From NCBI GenBank assembly GCA_017619735.1, contig JAFZRT010000041.1:1-33601 (forward strand): a stretch of 33,601 nucleotides of DNA, written 5' to 3'. The notes below the pieces were generated by a model that was given only the letters and a program-made list of their open reading frames with translations, had not been told where the DNA came from and did no database searches. Made by a program: the position numbers and the translations under genes. Position 1 is the stretch's first letter, and each line of letters opens with the position of its first letter. The stretch is from Clostridia bacterium (lineage in GTDB: Bacteria > Bacillota > Clostridia > Christensenellales > CAG-138). Shown here one piece after another: positions 30,417 through 33,601 of this stretch.

Positions 30417-30454
30417 AAAAGTCCTTTCCCGAGGCAAGTCGGAAAAGGACTTTT
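30417..30454 (-). terminator. Hairpin with U-rich tail in the sigma-like gene leader (terminator or attenuator)
   Basis: The arms AAAAGTCCTTT (30417-30427) and AAAGGACTTTT (30444-30454) pair perfectly over 11 bases, extended by CCGA/TCGG after one mismatch, with a 6-base loop. On the minus strand the stem ends in CTTTTATGTT. It lies 38 bases upstream of the SD-blocking hairpin. Confidence 0.55.
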
Positions 30455-30481
30455 AACGCTGTACAAAGTTTAATCGGGCAT

Positions 30482-30547
30482 GAAAAATGCGCCGTCAAAG
30501 CAGACTGATACAGCGATGCTGTTAATCAATCTGACTTTGTACGGCGC
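30482..30547 (-). terminator. Long-stem terminator of the lexA-immA operon
   Basis: An imperfect stem of about 20 pairs (30489-30509 with 30525-30547; GCGCCGT/ACGGCGC at the base) closes a small ACAGC/GCTGT hairpin and is followed on the minus strand by ATTTTTC. It lies about 70 bases past the stop of the zinc-ribbon gene. GTACAAAGT at 30461-30469 could pair instead with ACTTTGTAC at 30534-30542. Confidence 0.75.
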
Positions 30548-30616
30548 TTGGCAGTCTCCTCAGACGGATCTGATTCTCTCCGCTTGCTCGATTAAAAGTA
30601 AGATGGTGTATTCAGT

Positions 30617-30898
30617 TTATCGTTTTTGCCTCGTCTTTTGGGAAAACAGGAGACGGGCTGCCTGTCTGTTTTTCATTCTTCGGAAGTATCCCAAGTTAAT
30701 GGGATATTCCGTTTTACATTTTCGGCAATAGACCATTTTATGACCCGCGACATCGGAGAAAACCTTTTCTACGAGAAAGTCGCAATACGGACATCGGATT
30801 TCCCGGAGGGTCAGTGTAACCGTCTCTTTTTGGGATGCTGCCAGTTTACGGGATACCTCTGGTGACAGGTTCCGCACGTTAGCATTGATTTGTCTCAT
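30617..30898 (-). CDS. Small zinc-ribbon protein
   Basis: The 93-residue protein has two CxxC knuckles, CPYC (about residues 36-39) and CRKC (about 58-61), spaced as in Com-like or transcription-factor zinc ribbons, and a basic C-terminus (RRMKNRQAARLLFSQKTRQKR region). It probably binds zinc and perhaps nucleic acid; I do not recognise a named family. Its ATG overlaps the immA-like stop (ATGA), so it is the last gene of the lexA operon. Confidence 0.65.
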   Translation of the reverse strand: MRQINANVRNLSPEVSRKLAASQKETVTLTLREIRCPYCDFLVEKVFSDVAGHKMVYCRKCKTEYPINLGYFRRMKNRQAARLLFSQKTRQKR

Positions 30899-31611
30899 CT
30901 CTGCTTACCGTCCTGGCTTAATCCCATTTCCTCCGTGATATACTCAGACAGAGGGCGACGGCTCAGATACCCCAGTTCTCGCAGACGGATTAGGAAGGCG
31001 GAAAAAGAAACGCCCATGGTGTTTGCCATCTGTTTGATCCTTAGCTTATCCGTTGTCCTCATCACGCTGTCACCGAATACGGGGATACCTCCGGCGCAGC
31101 TGCGCATGACAACTACATTGTGTACCATAAATCGCGGCATCAGGAGCGCCGCACCCATCCGATCGATCAGCGTTTCATGGAAGCTGAAAAGGCTCCTGAA
31201 ATCCTCCGTGGTATAGGCCCGCTCGCCGTCAAACTCCCGGTGGAAAGCGGCGGCGGGGATCGTCTTATCCATGAGATAGTGGGCGCACTCATGGCTGATG
31301 GTGAACCGGCGTCTGCCGCTCTCGTTCTCTCTGCGCAGAGATCGTTCTATGACGATTGTCCCTTTCGGGAAAATGCAGAAGCAGGGAGATCCATCTTCAT
31401 GGACGCGCAACGGCGTTATGCCGTCTGCGAGAAAACCGATCTTATCGGTATCCTGTTCAGCAAAACTGCGATAAAGAATTGGCAGCTTCAAATAGTCTGT
31501 AGCGAACCCTTCAATATCGACGCAACAGGTTCGCTCGGCGTCTGCTCCGAGGTATTGACGAATCAAGCCTTCGCCCAATTCATCAATCTCGTCATATGAA
31601 AATATCCTCAT
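30895..31611 (-). CDS. ImmA/IrrE-type metallopeptidase
   Basis: The 238-residue protein has the zinc-protease motif HECAH (residues 107-111) in RRFTISHECAHYLMD, an upstream IVIERSLRRENESGRRRF, and a C-terminal region (RTTDKLRIKQMANTMGVSFSAFLIRLRELGYL) like the helical end of ImmA family proteins. In ICEBs1 ImmA cleaves the repressor ImmR and frees the element. AGGAGG lies 12 bases before the ATG, which is rather far. The pairing with a lexA-like gene in the same operon suggests a repressor-protease switch. Confidence 0.88.
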   Translation of the reverse strand: MRIFSYDEIDELGEGLIRQYLGADAERTCCVDIEGFATDYLKLPILYRSFAEQDTDKIGFLADGITPLRVHEDGSPCFCIFPKGTIVIERSLRRENESGRRRFTISHECAHYLMDKTIPAAAFHREFDGERAYTTEDFRSLFSFHETLIDRMGAALLMPRFMVHNVVVMRSCAGGIPVFGDSVMRTTDKLRIKQMANTMGVSFSAFLIRLRELGYLSRRPLSEYITEEMGLSQDGKQR

Positions 31612-31627
31612 GGCTCACAGGCACCTC

Positions 31628-31858
31628 CTACGGGGACAGACCGACATACCAGCGCTGTCCGTCCCGATACAAATATTTCACCGCACGACCGACAATTATG
31701 GTGTAGCGAATTCCTTCAAACTCATGGAGGGAAGCTGTGCAGGTATGAAGCACCTTTGCAACTTCCCATTGCCTTCCGTCATCCCATAGAATCCGAAGAG
31801 GACAAATCACGCCGTCCTTATCCACTTCTACGTTGACGGATACATATTTCTTTTCCAC
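31628..31858 (-). CDS. Small conserved-looking protein of unknown function
   Basis: The 76-residue frame starts at GTG 31858 with GAGGAGG 8 bases upstream and fits tightly between lexA (13 bases) and the immA-like gene (16 bases), so it is very likely real. It looks all-beta, with VSVNVEVDKDGVICPLRILW near the start and RYTIIVGRAVKYLYRDGQRW near the end. I do not recognise the family. No signal peptide, cysteine pair or catalytic motif is visible. Confidence 0.65.
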   Translation of the reverse strand: MEKKYVSVNVEVDKDGVICPLRILWDDGRQWEVAKVLHTCTASLHEFEGIRYTIIVGRAVKYLYRDGQRWYVGLSP

Positions 31859-31871
31859 AAGCGATACCTCC

Positions 31872-32474
31872 TCAAAGGGCTTTGATCACATGGGTGGCTA
31901 CGCCCTGTACACGAAGGTCGGAAACGTAGATGTCCTCCATGTCCTTATTCTCGGGATGGAGATAATAGCTCTGCCGCTCCTCATCAAAGCGAAGCCGTTT
32001 CAGCGTGTTCTTGTCTTCATCGGTAAGGGCAACGACAATATCTCCGATATTAGCGGTCTGCTGCTCCCGTATGATAACAAGGTCGCCGTCGTCGATCTGC
32101 GCTTCGATCATCGAATCGCCTGATGCGCGGAGAGCGTAGAAGTCTCCCTTGCCGAAGACCGACACGGACAGCGGAAGATATTCCTCGATCTGTGCCTCGC
32201 GTTCCTCCGGCATACCGCATGGAATAGAGCCGACAATAGCGGCAGGCCTGACCTCCGGGCTCATCATCTCTATTTTAGGCGTAGATAGAATGCCATTTTC
32301 ATAGGACACCATATCCCTATCCGCCATAGCCACAAGGTATCTGTGGGCGGAGGATACCGCTATCTTCATAGATGCGGCGATCTCCCGGAAGGTAGGAGTA
32401 GAAGAATACCGTTCATAGTAGCTCTCAATGTAATCCTTGATGCGGAGCATAAGCTCCAGGCTCTTGCTTCTCAT
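31872..32474 (-). CDS. lexA: LexA-like self-cleaving repressor
   Basis: The 200-residue protein has an N-terminal winged helix (SLELMLRIKDYIESYYERYS, TPTFREIAASMKIAVSSAHRYL) and a C-terminal S24 peptidase domain with cleavage site Cys86-Gly87 (GSIPCGMP), catalytic Ser121 (ASGDSMIEA) and Lys159 (NTLKRLRFD). RecA filaments trigger self-cleavage in this family. AGGAGG lies 10 bases before the ATG. A perfect GAAC-N4-GTTC box sits on its own promoter, so it should repress itself and the genes after it. Its place in the element suggests it is a second LexA besides the host's. Confidence 0.93.
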   Translation of the reverse strand: MRSKSLELMLRIKDYIESYYERYSSTPTFREIAASMKIAVSSAHRYLVAMADRDMVSYENGILSTPKIEMMSPEVRPAAIVGSIPCGMPEEREAQIEEYLPLSVSVFGKGDFYALRASGDSMIEAQIDDGDLVIIREQQTANIGDIVVALTDEDKNTLKRLRFDEERQSYYLHPENKDMEDIYVSDLRVQGVATHVIKAL

Positions 32475-32495
32475 GTGGCATCAGCCTCCTATCTG

Positions 32496-32524
32496 GAACA
32501 ATAGTTCCCGATAGCCTTATTATA
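32496..32524 (-). promoter_or_regulatory. SOS box and -10 of the lexA operon
   Basis: GAAC-AATA-GTTC (32496-32507), extended to a G/C pair outside, is a perfect Gram-positive LexA box. On the minus strand it lies 11 bases downstream of TATAAT (32519-32524), over the transcription start. A weak -35 TTGCTT lies 16 bases upstream of the -10. Confidence 0.85.
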
Positions 32525-32552
32525 CTCAAATCCTGCTGAAAAGCAATAGGGC

Positions 32553-32585
32553 AAAAAGAAGGTGTACATTCAGATGCACACCTTC
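32553..32585 (-). terminator. Rho-independent terminator after the WYL regulator gene
   Basis: The 12-pair stem gaaggtgtacat (32558-32569) / atgcacaccttc (32574-32585), with one G-T pair and a 4-base loop, is followed on the minus strand by TTTTT (32553-32557). It separates the WYL gene from the lexA promoter. Confidence 0.85.
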
Positions 32586-32614
32586 GCCATATTTTCTGAT
32601 TTTTATTTTTTCAT

Positions 32615-33574
32615 CTATTCTTTGAAGTTCTCCAGAACCTTACGGAAGCCATCTGCCGCATCCTGAGGCTCTGTGATCTTCATCTTTCCTGCGGAAGCAA
32701 ACACCCACCCGTAGAAGTTGCTGCTGAGATCGACTGTTACCTGTGCGCTGAAATGATTTGCATCAACGGTTTGTACTGGAACATCTTCCCCAAAACGGTC
32801 AATGATGCTGTTCATCAGGATGTTCTCGCACAGCAGCGTCACCGTACATTCCTTACCGTTGAGCATGGAGAATTCCTGCGTGAAGAACTCCGATACATCA
32901 AAGTCCTTTGGCCTTTTTACAGCAGCTTCATCCGTGATTTCCAGCTGAACGATGCGGTCAACCCGGAACTTTGAGATCTGCTGTCGGTGATCGTGGAAGC
33001 CGACGATATAGTATGTATCGTTGTTCCAGAGCATGGCGAACGGGGAGACCGAGTAGACTTGTCCACCATGCCGGAGAACCCGTTCCTTGGACGGTGCGTA
33101 GTCGAAATAGCAGAAGGAGATTTTCTTCTGCTCCGTGATGGCGGTCTGAATTCGGTCTACATTGAGATAAATGCTCTCGTTGGTGGCTTTGGAACGGCTG
33201 TCAATGTAGAGCTGCCTTTTCAAAAGGGCAGTATCGCAGGGAGCAACGAAAGATGAAAGTCTTTTCACCAACGCTTTGCTCTTGCGGTTTGTGATAAATC
33301 GGGCTGACTGGGCGGCGTCGATCAGCAGTTTAACCTCTGGTGCTTCAAAATGCCGAGAGGCCACGTGGTAGAGGTTCTGAACCCTGCGGTCTTTGACAAT
33401 ATCCACACCGAACTCTATTAGCTGTTCGATGTCTTTGCGGAGCGTTCTCGGATCGGCGGTAATTTCATGTAGCTTCAAAAACGCAGAAATGTCCGCAAGA
33501 GAAACTGGATGGGATTCGTCCGTGGTCTCCCAGAGATATTTGAATATGATGAGCGTTCGGTTTGTCAGAGCCAT
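32615..33574 (-). CDS. WYL-domain transcriptional regulator
   Basis: From ATG 33574 (GGAGG 5 bases upstream; an earlier in-frame ATG at 33586 contains this site and is less likely) the protein has 319 residues. It starts with a winged HTH (MALTNRTLIIFKYLWETTDE, ADISAFLKLHEITADPRTLRKDIEQL), then the WYL domain near residues 140-210 (ITEQKKISFCYFDYAPS, VSPFAMLWNNDTYYIVGFHD, ISKFRVDRI) and a WCX-type end. WYL proteins sense ligands, often nucleic acid or nucleotides, and control defence and element genes. A terminator follows; the promoter must lie to the right of the window. Confidence 0.88.
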   Translation of the reverse strand: MALTNRTLIIFKYLWETTDESHPVSLADISAFLKLHEITADPRTLRKDIEQLIEFGVDIVKDRRVQNLYHVASRHFEAPEVKLLIDAAQSARFITNRKSKALVKRLSSFVAPCDTALLKRQLYIDSRSKATNESIYLNVDRIQTAITEQKKISFCYFDYAPSKERVLRHGGQVYSVSPFAMLWNNDTYYIVGFHDHRQQISKFRVDRIVQLEITDEAAVKRPKDFDVSEFFTQEFSMLNGKECTVTLLCENILMNSIIDRFGEDVPVQTVDANHFSAQVTVDLSSNFYGWVFASAGKMKITEPQDAADGFRKVLENFKE

Positions 33575-33601
33575 ATTATCCTCCATGACTATGCATTCAT
33601 C

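Larger units (their letters stand above)
24084..33601. mobile_element. Integrative element (probably ICE or IME) in the 3' end of rpsI, right end outside window
   Basis: The left boundary is the rpsI 3' fragment (24084-24131). Just inside lie two tyrosine integrases and an excisionase-like gene, then TA-like, ParB-like, sigma-like, LexA, ImmA and WYL genes. Base composition becomes visibly less GC-rich. Elements of Firmicutes, including streptococcal ICEs, are known to use the rpsI 3' end as target. Bases 24132-24242 hold no gene but a short AAACCC/GGGTTT inverted repeat (about 24153-24175). No conjugation gene is within the window, so the element class is not settled. Confidence 0.85.

Noticed and set aside
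1..33601. CRISPR array or tandem repeat array
   Set aside because: No regularly spaced direct repeats were seen on either strand in the intergenic regions.

Overview
The window comes from the chromosome of a Gram-positive, probably spore-forming anaerobe of the class Clostridia. The support for this is the pta-ackA acetate pair, homologues of the Bacillus sporulation genes ylbJ and spoVB, CCA-encoding tRNA genes, AGGAGG-type ribosome binding sites, TTGACA/TATAAT promoters, and a secreted protein with a dockerin domain. I cannot name the species from the sequence alone.

Bases 1 to about 24,080 are GC-rich host chromosome. First comes a minus-strand tRNA cluster (Pro, Glu, Met, Asp) with a perfect consensus promoter. 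A rearranged version of the Bacillus ylb cluster follows: rpmF, yceD, tmcAL, ylbJ, coaD and rsmD, with pta-ackA inserted into it. Next is a long, tightly packed minus-strand run: uvrC, ROK kinase, proteasome-like Ntn hydrolase, SpoVB-like flippase, recX, birA-nnrD, amidohydrolase and 5-formyl-THF cyclo-ligase. Two secreted or surface proteins face the other way: a serpin lipoprotein and a dockerin-bearing protein. Then come an N-formylglutamate-hydrolase-like gene with a YtcJ-like amidohydrolase, and a YcaQ/AlkX-type DNA glycosylase gene.

Three host proteins have unusual architecture: UvrC fused to a Cof-type HAD phosphatase (with a good internal start signal at the seam), a biotin ligase fused to NAD(P)H-hydrate dehydratase, and a free-standing proteasome/HslV-like Ntn hydrolase whose residue 2 is a serine at the nucleophile position.

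From about 24,084 to the window's end is one end of an integrative element, with visibly lower GC. At the junction lie only the last 15 codons and stop of rpsI (ribosomal protein S9) plus what looks like its native terminator, so the element appears to have inserted in the 3' end of rpsI; the rest of rpsI should lie beyond the window's right edge. The element carries two tandem, clearly related tyrosine integrases, a small HTH protein resembling an excisionase, a mazF-parB-parB operon behind a 424-base structured leader, a sigma-region-4-like gene whose ribosome binding site is buried in a long hairpin, a lexA/small-ORF/immA/zinc-ribbon operon under a perfect GAAC-N4-GTTC SOS box, and a WYL-domain regulator. 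The pairing of a self-cleaving LexA-like repressor with an ImmA-like protease suggests that DNA damage controls excision or transfer. No relaxase, coupling protein or conjugation gene is visible here; they would have to lie further right.
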